Source of the DNA: Nannochloris sp. 'desiccata'
Taxonomy: Eukaryota; Chlorophyta; Trebouxiophyceae; Chlorellales; Chlorellaceae
Direction: 5' to 3'
Assembly (NCBI GenBank): GCA_019044685.2
Contig: JAGTXX020000006.1
Location: forward strand, 806,001 to 870,000
Length of the DNA: 64,000 bases
Part shown: positions 21,564-34,361 of the stretch, one piece after another
How the letters are laid out: each line of letters begins with the position of its first letter
Position numbering within the stretch: the stretch's first letter is position 1
Notes under the pieces: model-generated
The model's database searches: none
The model's input: the letters and a program-made list of their open reading frames with translations, nothing else
What the model was told of the DNA's origin: nothing
Translations under genes and position numbers: made by a program

Positions 21564-22276
21564 CGCTTATCATACAGAATGAGCTTCTCTAGGAGAAAAC
21601 ACTTACTGAAGATTGACGCAGCAAGCTGCGTGGGTTTGTAATATATTCTTTATTCGACTGAATCTCTAATCCAAAACTCGCGCTAGCATAGAGGAGATAG
21701 TGGGCAAAATAGAAAAATGGGATGCAGACAGCAGGTATAGTGTTTTACGTACCTACAGAGGGGCTTGGGAAGAGGTGAGGACTGATTCCAGGTTAGTTAG
21801 CACGAGTTTTGATTAGTAGACCATCGTAGGAGGAACTCGGCTGTGTATAGGTGCTGCAGGGTTGTCGTCGAAGGTGCTATTGGGTGCTCCCAGTCAGCAG
21901 CACAGCACACTTTTCAGGGTGCTAAGGTTGTCAGAGCAAAAATAAACGCAAGATGCGATAAAGATATAGATAAAAATGTAAGAAATCTAAGAACAAACTT
22001 TTTATTGTTAGGAAAAGGGGTGAAGTGTGGGGAAGGGATCAAAATAAGAAAAAAGTATTTTCGATCAAAGATGTGTTTGAAAAATTAGCAGAAAGAAGAG
22101 AGATTAAGTGAATGGGATTGATAGCTTGAGAAATGGAGAGACGATGTTGTAGAATGAAGTGGAGAAAAGTTAGTATCGCCGGAAATTGGCGTTTAGTGGA
22201 AATATTGTGGTGTTAGTGGAAGGAAAATTCTGCCGCCGCTGTCGGTTTTTTTTGAAAAGCTTGCTGTGTAGAATCC
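21564..22276 (-). repeat. Upstream (5') terminal repeat of the Penelope-like element
   Basis: 713 bp, same orientation as 17325-18037 and apparently identical. In reverse transcriptase sense it begins GGATTCTACACAGC and ends GATAAGCG. It presumably carries the promoter. Confidence 0.85.
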
Positions 22277-22402
22277 AGATTTTCTTACATCGACAGAGTG
22301 ACACACTCAGCAGTGATATTAACAACAAGACAACAGCTGCTAGCTATCTGATTACACACATATACGTATACTGAAGTAAAAAACATCACCATCCACTAGT
22401 AA

Positions 22403-25400
22403 TTACTTTAAATATTCTTTAAGATCTTCACCAGACAAGGTCTCGAGAGCTCGTAACGTTGTAGCAGCCCTTGCCTCCACTTCATGTTGACCATCTTCTA
22501 ACAATTCAGCCAAAAATGGCAATGCCTCTGGTAACAATACCAAATATTCTTCTTGTAACGCATTTGCAAGCGCAGCAACGCCTTCCAACGCAGCAAGACG
22601 GGTCCTTAACTCCCCTGCACGGGTGGCCATCAGCACAGCGTGATTCAAAGGGCGCCAGCGCCCATCACTGCCACCAGGAGCCAGTGCCATCTGCGCTAAA
22701 CACGCGATCACAGCACGTGCTGGGATATCCAAGTTTTCTTTCGCTTCTGGGCCTAACGCAGCTTCTAAACCGCTGTCAGGCTGAAGCAAAGGAAGAACTT
22801 CAGGATCTGGTGCCACGTGTAATTGAGATACAAGAGGTTGTAAGAGTCGGTCAAACCTCGTTTCGTCCAAGAAACCAGCAGTATCGTGCATAAAACAGCG
22901 ATGCAACGAACGAACAGCGAGTAACCGTAAAGTAGCTTCTAAAGGAGCGAGTTGAGGAGGGAAATCGCCATCTTTGCCAAGAAGTAGAGCAGCGCCAGAC
23001 TTTTTGCGTTTCTTTTTGGTAGGACCACCAGCAGAGGTACCTTCGTGGCCTAAAGCTGCGATGATAGGATCCATGAGAGGTTGGAAATATGGGGTAAAGA
23101 CCGAACGTAAACGCTCAGAAAGGACGTTTGCAGCAGCTAAAAGCGCAACTGCACGTGGCAGTGGGCTTGATGACACCGCTGCTGCAGCTTTCGACGAGTC
23201 TACAGCAGGAGGAGCTGAAGCGGTCGCCCATTCAACTAATCTGAAGAAAAGAGGCTTAAATCTCGTTTCACTGAGTTTCATAGTGAGTTCAACAAGCGCA
23301 TCAAGAGCTGCCGCTTCCACAGCATCGGCAGCAATAGACAGCACAGGGCCGGAAGCTTCCAAACGACGAAGATCCAAAGCACGAAGCAGTTGTAAAAAGA
23401 CAGTTTCATGATACGATGCGATTGCATCAGAATCCATGGATTCAATAGCCAAGCGCAGCATGCCCAGCAGGGCACACGCAGCTTCAGCCCCTGCTGCAGC
23501 TGCTCTGTCCAGCGATTCAGCCAAAGTAGCTAAAAGAAGTCGAGCTGGGATATCACGTGAAAGACGAGTGCGAATAGATTCTGCAAGAACAGAGCAGTGG
23601 GCTTGGTGGCAGGCAAGCACAGCAGGGCTCAGCACGACTTCGAACAGTTGTGGTAAGTGAGGGGCTAAAAAGGCGCCAAGACTGTCTACCAGAGCTACAA
23701 TAGCGGATAAAGAAGCTGCGAGCTCTAAAGAAGCCATTTCAGAAACTGTTTTGGGTGCAGCAACAGCACCACCGTTATTTTCTTCATCAGGATCAGAATC
23801 GTCTTCTTCTCCTCCAGCTTGCACAGCGGCAGCAGCGACCGAAGTATCAGAAATCGCTTTCGCTGCGTTTTGAGCAGCAAGAAGAACTGCATTCACAGTA
23901 GGTGGTAATACAGGAATAATTTGACGACCTAAACTCTGGGCCAATGCTGCAACACATGCGAGTGCACTGCCACGAACTGCTTGGCGCTGATCGGGTTTGG
24001 TCAACTCGAGCACGACAGGCACAGCAGCGATGAATGGTTGAGGGTGGCGAGCACCGAATGCTTGAGCTAAAGAACCCAGTGTTCCAAGAGCGACTTGACA
24101 AGTCAGCTCTGTTGTCCGCTGAGCAGGCTCTCCATTATTCAGTGAACCAGCTCTCTTTTGAGATCCAGCAGCTCCACAGCTGGCAGTAGCAAGTGACAGC
24201 ACAGCAGTGACAGGGCCTACTGCAGCCAATGCAGCTGCCACCAACGCAGGCGCAGGTTCTCTCTGCTTACCTCCAGTACCACCACCATTACGCTCTGCAC
24301 TACTACGTATTGCAGTGCTTAATAAACTCAAAGCGCGACGACGGACTTTATCCTTACTGTTGGGTCCAATCAACCCAACAAGTCCAGAAATATACGCAGC
24401 TGGGGTCATCACATGCCTTAGAGCATCCGTAAGAGCATAAATAGCCTTCATTGACGTTCTCAAAAACTCAGGAGAAGGCACTTTACTATTCTTCGCACTA
24501 CTACCAGGGGCAGCCCTTGACTGTGTTGACTTGGCGCTCAGTTCTCCAGTTTTCTGTAGTTGAGATAAGGCTCTTTCCATCAAAACATCATATGCAGCTT
24601 GAAGCTCTTTTTCCTCTTCTTGCTCAACCTCTCGAGCATTGCTGCTCTCTGCGAGAAGGCGTGAAGGGATAGATTCGAGTCTGGTGGTGATAAATGCAGT
24701 GGAAATTAGAACAAGAGGCGCGGCAGGGTTGCTGCTGGTTTCTTCCATTGCTAATTCAAGCAAGCTCCCCATTGTTTTGGCTTGAATGACCGAAGAACAC
24801 TGCAGAAAGAGAAGAGAAGAGAAGAGAAGAGAAGAGAAGAGAAGAGAAGAGAAGAGAAGAGAAGAGAAGAGAAGAGAAGAGAAGAGAAGAGAAGAGAAGA
24901 GAAGAGAAGAGAAGAGAAGAGAAGAGAAGAGAAGAGAAGAGAAGAGAAGAGAAGAGAAGAGAAGAGAAGAGAAGAGAGAACAGGAAGAGAGAAGCAGAGA
25001 AAGCAAACGTCAGAAATATACTCAGTACTAACTTAGAAAGTTGTATAATATATTAGAATTAGGAATATAAAATGCAAAAACCAAGGTGAATGTGTGTCCG
25101 CGTGTTGTCTCAGAAATCGAAGTATTGTGTAAAGGTCATCAAAAAGATCAGACTGACGTGCAAATATAAATATTTGAATCGTCATCGACAACACAACAGA
25201 ACAGAACATAATACACACACGTATATGTGAACTAAATATCTTACCTTTTGAAGCAGAGCTTTCGCAGCAGAGAGAGCCCATTGATCGTCTTCGTCCTCGT
25301 CATCTTCTTGAACGTCCTTGGCTTGTTTCTTCTTCTTTTTCTTCTTCGCCTCTTCAACAGCAGCTTCATCAACAATATGTCTATTCAACAGCCCCAGCAA

Positions 25401-28400
25401 TACCATACACATTCCAGCAACTTCGGGCAAAGCAGCAGCAAGGGCACGGAGGAGCGGCAACCGCCGGGGAACGGGAGCTGCTGCAGCACAGCCAACTACA
25501 GCATCTACTAGCTCTTGAGCATCACCTCCACTGCTCACCCATGCAGTAGCTACAGCACCGAGGCACTGTGCTGCTACTGCGCTAGAATGAGCATCAATTA
25601 GTTCAGAAGATGCATCGCCAACGACTGACACAATAGTCAGCACATGCCCTAAAGCCGCCTGAGGCATGGCGGCAGCAAGGGTGCCTACAAGGCTTAATGC
25701 TGCACTACGAACTGCAACATCAGGGGCATCTTGTGCACATCGCACTGCAACAGCGATATCAAATGGAGTATCGCTCGTAGCAGAAGGCCCGGCTTTCTTC
25801 TTTCCTTTTCTGGCCGCGGCGCCTGTCGGCTCCAAAAGCCCAGCAGACACAGCAGCAGGGTGCACGTGATGTCTTGCTAATGTGTGAAGTAAAGCAAGCG
25901 TAAGTTGCATAGCGTACGCTTGTGCTGCTTGCATTCCACTCGAATCGCCGTCATCGTCCAGAACTATTCCATTTTGCTCTCCTTGTTGCCCGTCACCGTC
26001 ACCACATCCACCATTGTTTTGTTCTTTTGTTGCAGCAGCGTGGCGAGCTAAGGAGTCCAACACCTTTTCTAACGCATTCTGAAGCTGGGGAACAAGTTGA
26101 ATAGCGTTTTCTACGTCATCTTTCCATTGTAAGACCTCTAGCGTGGCTAAGAAAGAAGAGAAACCTGCACCAAGGCCACCAGCGGGTGTTGGCGCTGCAG
26201 CTGCTGCTGGAGAGCTGGGTTCGTGGGAAGCACGACGTTGTTTCCGACGAGCTGGACCAGTCATTTTACCGCTACTAGCAGGTGCAGCACCATCTTCAGT
26301 AGACTCGACAGTCAGTAAAGGAATGAGAATGTCAGCAGTGAGAGGAAGAGAGGCCAGCGAAGCATGCGCAGCGTCGCGGCATCCTTGATCGCTATCTTGA
26401 GTAGAAGCAGCAACAAGAGCCACAAACGCAGCTCTCTGAGCTTCTTCAGGCAACACAGCAAATACCACAGGCGTCACAGCAGCAAGAGCTACTCTTCTCA
26501 CATCCGTGGACCCTTCAGCACCTGGAAGCATCAACATCGCTAACAAAGAATCGACCACGTCTTTGGCATTCCCCTCTTTCGCATCAACGCCTCCATTTTC
26601 ACTCAGTAACGCAGTCATAGCGACGTCATTGTACAGCTCAACAAGAAGCGCTGCGACTGAGCGTTCTAAAGAAGTGCGAAGAGGTCGAAGCATGAGGTGA
26701 GGAGCTTCTTGCAGGGCAAAGGTGCCAAGAAGGTCTTTGGCAGCCAAGAGAAGGGCGACAGGATCTGCAGAGTCGTTGACAACCTGTATAATAAACGGAA
26801 CTGTATCAAGACCAGCAGGACCGTGTTGGTTTGGGAGCTCTTTTAATAAATAGCCTTTGAGGCTGGTCGCTTGAAAAGAGTCTAAAGCCAGGCGAACTCC
26901 AGCAAAAGCAGGGACAGAGGTTTTCGCAGAGGTCTTCTTACTTCCACCTCTGAGAGACTTTTTACTTGCACTTTCAGGAGAGGCAGCAGCACCACTGGTA
27001 GAAGCTCCGCCTTGTTCTTTTTCCAGAGAGTTTCGAAGTAAGCTTTCAGCAGCTTCGCTATCTGATTTGATAGGTCCTGCCTGTGCGACAATACTATTCA
27101 ACACAGCAGCAGTTGTGTCCTTGTCAAGCGCCCCGCTTTTTGCTGTTGCTTCTGTAGTAGAGGTAGCACCCCACCAGGCATCGATTTCAGCAGCCAAAAT
27201 ACCGCACGCTTCTACACCAGCACTGCGCATAGTAGCTTCAGTATGGCCTAAAACACGCAATAGACCAGGTAACGCAGCAAGAACAGCAGCTCGTGCCTGA
27301 GTTTTCCCTCGACCACCAGCAGCTTTGCTGGTGGGAGATGCCGCATTCGAAAGAGCAGGAAGAATACTACCTGAAACTACAGCCTGCGTCCATAACCGAA
27401 GAGCAGAAACATGCACCTTGGTGTTATTGTCTCTTGCAGCAGCAGGAGCACCCCAAAGGTCAGCTAAAAGCTGCACCGAGTCTACAATCTCGCTCGCTCT
27501 CGCAACGAGCACCTCCAAGTGCTGACCCCAAGAAGCAGAAGGCAGTGCACACAAGCGTGTAAACAACCGAGTTAAACCTTCAAGACCTAACGATTTTAGT
27601 GATGTAGACGGGAGGACACGCAATGCTGTCAATACTACAGCTGGCTGCACTTGACGAGGATGAAGAGTGCCATTGGCCAGCGCAAGCAAGGTCGCGCCTT
27701 CAGCAAGCCCAGTTTTTTCATCAAGAGAAACAGCTGCTGCTTCATTACTTCCTGCTTGTCCATTTTGCACTCCAGAAGAAGCAGAGAAACGTTGTAAGAC
27801 AGCTTCTGCTACGAGAGCACCTCCATCGAGATGCAAAACTGCATTGGCCACAGCTAGGGCAAGCGCTTTGGTGCGAGGTTCAGTGGAACCAAGTAAGACA
27901 GCCAAAGCACGCTGAGCATCAGTAGATTCAGCTGCTTTTGTAGCTAAAGCTTGAATAACGATTGTATTGTGGAGATTATCGTCATAGCCTTTAGCGCTAC
28001 TGCTTTCACCTGCAGCTGCAATGGTCTTCTCTTTCTTCTCGGTTGATTTTGACTTGCCCTTTCTGGTAGTAGATTTTGAAACAGCTGCAGCAGCTTCTGT
28101 TGTTGCTGCCTTTAATTGAGCAGACTCTATATCTGCATTTTTAAGGCCTTGAAGTAACGGGTGATTTTCCACTTTTCCTCCGCGTTTGACTGCAGTTTCA
28201 GCGACCTTCCGAGTATGAGGGGCAGCTAAAACAGCAGTCAGCAAAAGCTCTGCAGCTCTATCTACATCCTTGGGATTTTGTATAATAAATTCTCCAGCCA
28301 AAAGTTTTATTATTTTACGTGCAATACCTCGAGAAGCAGCGCGGTCGCCTTTATTTGCTCCCTTTCTCGTTGCTCCAACAAGCGCTGTGGCAAGGCAACT

Positions 28401-30214
28401 CGAAAGCGACTCCAACAGGGCCGCAGGAGGTAATTTTAACAAGGTATGCATACCAAGCACTGTTTGCACTACTGCAGGGTGTTCATCGGATAATCGACGT
28501 AATAAAGCACCTCGAAGAATCTGCTCTGCTTCAACTCTACTAGCACTGCCATCGTCCTCATTGTTATCACCCACAGCAGCAGCAGCAGCATTGTTGCTGC
28601 CACTCGCTATAGCATCTAATTTTTCCAAAGCTAAGCGGCGAATACCAGCAGAAGCAGCATCGACTGCCAATGCTAACGTAGTCCCTGCTTCCAGCATTGG
28701 AGCACGCAAGCTTCCTGTAAAGGCCGCTTGCAAGGCAGAAGACAAGTGCTCTCGTTTTTCGACTGCAGTATTAGTATCTTTCAACTTTTGTAACGCTGCG
28801 TTTACAGCCTTTTCTGTGACATCAGGGTAACGAAGATCCATAATACGAAGCGTTTTAATCACAGCTGTGCGCTGACCACTGACGATGCCTGTGTTTGCTG
28901 CCATCGCAAGTAGCGTCTCTGCAGCCGGAGCAGCAGCTGCTGGACCCAATGGAACAGTCGTAAGCAGCTCATCCATCAATCTGGCGTAGTTTTCATGAGA
29001 AATGACGTGTGTTGCAACTGCAGTAGTCAGTAAAGCCAATAACTTCTGAGAACGTGATGCTCCTTTGTTGACTAGAATTCTAAGCTCTCCGGCCAATGCT
29101 GGCAACTTTGCAAGGTGTTTGAACGCATTTTCTGGAAACACAGAAAGCGCAGGCTGGGTGACTGCCAAGTGACAAAGCACAAGAAGCACCTGAGGAAGTC
29201 CAGCTGGGGTAACTGACTTGCACAGCTCTAAAACAATAGCGCAAATAAGATCAGAGGTGAAGGTAGCCCGGGTCGCCAGCTGGACAAGCACCATATAGAT
29301 CGCTGCTCTATAATCCGGAGATACATCAGCGCTAAGACCATGAATAATATAAGGTAATAACATGGCCATTAACGACTCATCCACAGCAGGAGCAGCAGCG
29401 ACCACTTCACATAGCAACGCAGCCAAAAATGGCATTGCCGTACGAGCAGCGACTCGGGCACCTCCCAGCTCTTGTCCTGCATCGCACACAAACCGTAATA
29501 GACCACGGTCCGTTAAGCACCGCTGGACAAGTAATTCTCGAGGTAATGCGACTCCACTCTTTTGCATAGGTGCTAAAAAGCTGAACAAGATGGCGTTATT
29601 ATTGTCAAGGCGTAAAGTTTGAACAAGGCGAACAAATTCATTTGTGGCGTGGTACGGTAAGGCAGCATGCATTAACGCCGGTATATTCATCTCATTGACT
29701 TTGAACCTGCGAATTAAGTACTCTAAAGCCTTAAATGCAGCGGGCAGGAGGAAGTAAGAAGAGAGCAGGTGGCAAAAGCCGGCAATGGAGGCGTCCAGCT
29801 TGGCAATAATTTCTGCAGTCTGTTGATCACGATCCAGGGTCTGTGTGCTTTGGGAGAATAGTGTCTTGCGGTAAGATTGAAAACGGGGATCTATTCTGCA
29901 CAATTGGTCAAATCCTGCGAATACAAAAACATGCCAACATGCCACGATTTAAAAAAGATGAGTTGATTTGAATTTGCAAAGTCACTTAGAAAAAAAATTA
30001 ATTCTGCAATTTAGATAGTAAATGCATCATTTCATTATGTAAAACTGAGCTATTTCTTACCCTGAACAGCGATTACATAGATGTCTTGAATGCCGACGTC
30101 GGCTGCCTCTTGAAAGGTATAAAGAAGCGATGGCTTCCCTCTGGGGGTTTTTGCTGATGAAATACCAGCTGCAGCAGCTAATCGCTGCAACTGCTCTTGC
30201 AATGAAGATGCCAT
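22403..30214 (-). CDS. UTP10: UTP10/HEATR1, U3 snoRNP-associated HEAT-repeat protein
   Basis: Scaffold of the small-subunit processome, needed for pre-18S rRNA processing and rDNA transcription in the nucleolus. Exons 30214..30061, 29914..25245 and 24799..22403 give 2406 residues, close to the usual size of the family. Junctions: TTCAGG/gtaaga, tcgcag; CAAAAG/gtaaga, ctgcag. The N-terminus matches UTP10 well (GFDQLCRIDPRFQSYRKTLF, LEYLIRRFKVNEMN, ALMHAALPYHATNEFVRLVQ). The bulk is alpha-helical HEAT repeats rich in Ala and Leu with charged low-complexity inserts. The C-terminal BP28 region is recognisable (VFTPYFQPLMDPIIAALG and EALPFLAELLEDGQHEVE.. ending LSGEDLKEYLK). Intron 2 (24800-25244) contains a long (TTCTC)n tract at its 3' splice site. 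A recent retroelement lies just beyond the stop codon, within reach of the 3' UTR. Confidence 0.93.
24808..24976. repeat. Pentanucleotide microsatellite (GAGAA)n / (TTCTC)n in UTP10 intron 2
   Basis: About 169 bp, roughly 34 nearly uninterrupted copies of a 5-bp unit. On the UTP10 sense strand it reads TTCTC repeated and ends within about ten bases of the acceptor ctgcag (AG at 24800-24801). It therefore forms the polypyrimidine tract of this intron. Long frames in both directions through the repeat are artefacts of the 15-bp codon period. Confidence 0.9.
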
Positions 30215-30606
30215 TGTCCTCGAAATAATTGATCAATAACTAGTTTAATATGGAATTGACGTGCATGCCTTGGTTGTGAGGCATGAGTAGGTGCAATTAG
30301 TGATGCAGAAAACAATATATAGAATACTTAATCGCTTCGAGTGCTGTAATGTGAGCATTTGAAGGCCATCGCCCGCCCACCACCTGGCATCAAAAAATCC
30401 AGTCGAGTTGGTTGGCAGTGGTAACGGTTACCAAGTCATAAAAGCCAGTCAAGCTTGAGAATCGCCTAGTATTTAACTCGAGTAAATTCTTTTACTTGTT
30501 TTAAAAGTCCCTGTTCAATGATCCCGCGACCTCTGTGGATGAGCCGTTGAATTATTAGATTTTATTTTGTCATTGTTGGTCCTCTTTAAACACAGGCTTT
30601 CGCGCC
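30215..30606. promoter_or_regulatory. Shared divergent promoter region, UTP10 / myosin
   Basis: 392 bp between start codons of UTP10 (minus) and myosin (plus). It must contain both promoters. Two AT-rich patches (30300-30330 and 30548-30570) lie near each gene; no specific factor site is assigned. Confidence 0.5.
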
Positions 30607-33600
30607 ATGACCCAACAACTCTGGAATTCCGATACTTTGGAGGGATTAGGCAGGGGGTCTAGAGTGTGGTTCCGTTCTGGTGCACGCAATTGGGAGCAGG
30701 CAACCCTCCAGTCGATCTCAAAGACCACCTGCACCGTAGCCTTTGACTCTGAAAATGGCCAAGGTGCCGGCAAAACCATTGAAGCTAATATTAGCGATGT
30801 TCTTCCCGCAAATCCTCCGCTCTTAGAACAAGTCCCTGATCTAACTACTTTGTCATTCCTCAATGAGCCATCAATTCTTCACAGCTTGCACCAACGCTAT
30901 ATTGGAGACTCTATTTATACCCATGCTGGACCTGTCCTAATCGCTGTCAATCCTTTTAAACGCGTTGATCTCTATACTCCCGAACATGTTCAACGCTACG
31001 TCAACCGCCCGGCTGCAGGCACAAATTCCTCTGGATACGAGCCTCACATTTTCCTTACTGCCGACAAGGCATACAAGCAAATGGTGGCAAACAATGCCTC
31101 CCAGAGCATCTTGATCACTGGAGAGTCTGGTGCTGGTAAAACCGAAACCACCAAGTTCGTCATGAAATATTTGGCAGGGCTTGCTGGCGGCACCGGAATG
31201 GAAGACCGTGTATTAGAAACCAACCCTATTTTAGAAGCCTTTGGTAATTCTAAAACCATCCACAACAACAATTCCTCCCGTTTTGGTAAATTAATTGAGA
31301 TATATTTCAACCGTTCACATGCCATCTGTGGTGCACTCATTCAAACTTACCTGCTAGAAAAGTCTCGAGTCGTGCATCAGCTCCCTGGAGAACGTAGCTA
31401 CCATATCTTTTACCAACTCTGCCGTGGTGCTACTGCTGAAGAACGTGTCGATTGCTTACTTCCTGACTCCCTTGAAGACTTTGCCTATTTAAGTCAGAGT
31501 GGGTGCACTGAGATCAAGGGGGTCGATGATTCTGCAGAGTTTTTACACGTGAAAGACGCTATGAATGCGGTAGGAATCACTTCTGAACGGCAAAGAAGCA
31601 TTTATAGAGTATTATCTGCAGTTCTTTGGCTAGGAAATGTCAATTTTGAAGCCATCGGTGACACCGACGCTGTTCAAGTAGCTCAAGGCGCTTCTGAACA
31701 AGCTCTCGGTTTTGCTGCTAGTTTGCTCGGTATACCCGAAGAAGCATTAGCTGCTGCTTTGACTACTCGTAAAATGGCTGTAGGAGGTGAAAATATCACT
31801 AAAGAGCTCTCTTTAGATGTAGCTATCGAAAATCGTGATGCTTTGGCAAAGGCGGTTTATGAGGCTCAGTTTAGGTGGCTGGTCAACCAAATTAACGCTG
31901 CGTTAGCCTCTGGACGTGCTTCTGCTACCACCAGTTTATGTATTTTGGATATTTACGGCTTTGAATGCTTCCAAGAGAACTCTTTTGAGCAGCTATGCAT
32001 CAACTATGCCAACGAGCGCCTTCAGCAACAATTTGCTGCGCACCTGTTTAAATTGGAGCAACAAGTGTATGAAGAGGACGGCGTTGATTGGGCTCATGTC
32101 GAGTTTGCTGATAATCAAGAGTGTGTGGATATGATTGAAGCGAGGCCGCCTGCGGGGGTAGGATTGCTCTCCCTCCTCGATGAAGAATGCATGTTCCCAA
32201 AGGTAAGAAAGCAAGAAATTTTTTTTTTGACCGACTCTAGCGAGAGCTGTTTGCCTGAACCACCCTGCTTTTCTCTGCATTATAAAATATACGAATTAAG
32301 TAACTAGTTCTAATACTTCCTTCTCTTTCTCTTTATTGCGTCTAGGGTTCTGATTCTAGTTGGGCGGCCAAGTTGCGCCACACTCTTTCTAGACACCCTC
32401 GCTTTTCATTCAACCCCAAAGTACCTGGAGACGCATTCACCCTCCACCATTACGCTGGTCCTGTGGCATACTCTGCCGAACGGTTTTTAGATAAAAATCG
32501 TGATGCCCTCAGCCCTGACCTTGTTCAAGTTTTGATGGCAGCGAGCGTTGAGCTTGTTGTTGCTATTGCCGGAGAAATGACCAAGGGCCAGGAACGCAGC
32601 CGGGCACAGACCGTTGGAGCTCGTTTTAGAGATCAACTGAAAGATTTGATGTCTCGTTTAGACGAAACTGAGCTTCATTTTGTACGATGCATCAAGCCTA
32701 ATGGACAACAAAAGGCAGCTTCCTTTGATGCTGCCCTTGCGTTACACCAGCTCCGTTGCTGTGGTGTATTGGAGGTAGCCCGTATCGCTCGTGCTGGATA
32801 CCCTACACGATATCTTCATGCAGAATTTGCTGAGAGATACAAGCTTCTCTTACCTGAGGGTCCTGCTGGGCAGAAAGAAGAATCAGCATTGGAGATTTGC
32901 CATCGTTTGTTGGAGCACTTTGGCGTTGGCTCAGAATTTCATCAAGTCGGTCGCACCAAAGTATTCTTCCGTGCTGGTGTTTTAGGGCAACTTGAAGATC
33001 GCGCAACACGTGTAGTTCGCTCTGTATTGATGTTGCAAAGCAACTGGCGTATGGTTGTCAAGAGACGAGCATTTTTACGTGCTCGTGCAGCAGCTACTAC
33101 ACTGCAATCTGCATGGCGTGGTCGTGAAGCTCGCATTTACGTTGGTGAATTACGTCGTCAACACGCTGCAGCCACTACCATTCAAGCAGCTGTCCGTGCC
33201 AAGGTTGCTAGAGAAGAATATCTACGTTCCCGTGCTGCTGTAGTAGCTATTCAAATGGGATGGCGTCGTTGCCAGTTCCAAAAACGTGCTTCCTTGCTTG
33301 ATAATGCCCTTAAAATCTCCGCTGCAAAGCGTGCAGAAGAAGAAGCGAAATTGGCTGCTGAGCAAGCTGCGATTGATGCAGCACAGCATGCAGAGCAGGA
33401 GTCTTATGATGCACTCAAGGCTGAATTTGGAGTTGATGGAGCACAAGTACGTGAAATTTTAGTGCAATGGAGAGACCACGGTTCAGAATTTGATAAATAT
33501 CTCGCGTGGGCTGCAGCTGGAGGAGCTGCTGCGGCAGCAACAGCTCATGCTGCCCAAATTGCTGAATTACAATCTCAAATGCAAGACTACTCTGAGATGC

Positions 33601-34361
33601 GTGCCTACGTTGATCAGCTTGAAGAAGAAGCGAATGAACTTCGTGAAGAAAACATGGCATTAATGGAGGCACGTGCTGCTGCTTTGACCAATGGAAAGTC
33701 TAATCCTGGTGTGATTGCTGTAATCGCTTCTGCTGGAGCAATGCCTTTGCTAAACGATACTACCGACATTCCTACCAGTGCCCGGTCTGAAGACACAGTC
33801 TCCATCATGTCGTATTCCGACAGTGAATCTGCTGTCACACCTTCCACTGCTGGCCAGCAAGCTCTTCGTCGCTCACGTGCTAATGGCGTTGGTAGCATCG
33901 GGGCTGGTCTCGCCAGTGCGTCCCCTGCAGTGTCGTTTGGCCGCGCTGGTCCCGCAGGAGCTGTCGCTGCTTTGAACGCTGAAATGGAGAAGAAATCTGC
34001 CTTGTTTGATGATGATGCTGCCTTTATTGCTGAAGTTCACCAAGGAATCTCTTCTGCACCTACCATGGACCCCCATGTTGAAATTGAAAGGCTGTTGTAT
34101 AAATTCAAGGGGTGGACGAAAGATTTCAAGGGGCGTATAAAAGCGACCCAAGTGTCTTTGAAGAAACATGCTGCTAGTGTCAGTCCCTTGGGGTCTCAAG
34201 GAAACGGATTTTTCTCTTCACCAAGGGCTAGTGCTGGTGCTGTGGGCGCAGCAGGACCACAGCAGGGTGTGCCCGAGTCTGATAAAAAAACTGCTCGTTG
34301 GAGAAAGTTTGCGATTGTGGGAAGTAAATCGACATCTACTCGGTTTGAACCTACATCGTAG
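30607..34361 (+). CDS. Unconventional myosin heavy chain, class VIII-like
   Basis: Actin-based motor. Exons 30607..32202 and 32346..34361 (AAG/gtaaga, gtctag) give 1203 residues. An SH3-like N-terminal subdomain (SRVWFRSGARNWEQATLQSI) precedes the motor: GPVLIAVNPFKRV, P-loop GESGAGKTE, switch I NNNSSRFGK, LLEKSRVV, GERSYHIFYQLC, switch II DIYGFECF and the actin-binding LHFVRCIKPN. An acidic residue occupies the TEDS position 16 residues before DALAK. After the converter come four IQ motifs (LQSNWR, LQSAWRGREAR, IQAAVRAKVAR, IQMGWRR), a short coiled coil (IAELQSQMQDYSEMRAYVDQ) and a Ser-rich tail with a basic segment near the end. Domain order and the motor sequence resemble plant class VIII; there is no dilute globular tail as in class XI. 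Myosins are lacking or scarce in many red algae, so this informs the lineage. Confidence 0.9.

Larger units (their letters stand above)
17315..22286 (-). mobile_element. Complete Penelope-like retroelement of the permuted (Naiad/Chlamys) type
   Basis: Element 17325-22276 (4952 bp) flanked by the duplication AGATTTTCTT at 17315-17324 and 22277-22286 (11 bp if the preceding C is counted). Two directly repeated terminal sequences of 713 bp bound one long reverse transcriptase gene with an N-terminal GIY-YIG domain. Canonical Penelope-like elements carry GIY-YIG at the C-terminus; the permuted order defines the Naiad/Chlamys group known from the green lineage, protists and invertebrates. The two terminal repeats appear identical, the reading frame is intact and the duplication is perfect, so the insertion is recent and may be active. 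It lies 117 bp from the UTP10 stop codon, in the same orientation. Confidence 0.88.

Noticed and set aside
16406..22276. LTR retrotransposon or DIRS element
   Set aside because: No gag, protease, integrase or tyrosine recombinase; the RT motifs and GIY-YIG are Penelope-like.
24782..25036. Long KRREE-repeat frames
   Set aside because: Produced by the 5-bp microsatellite, which reads open in several frames.
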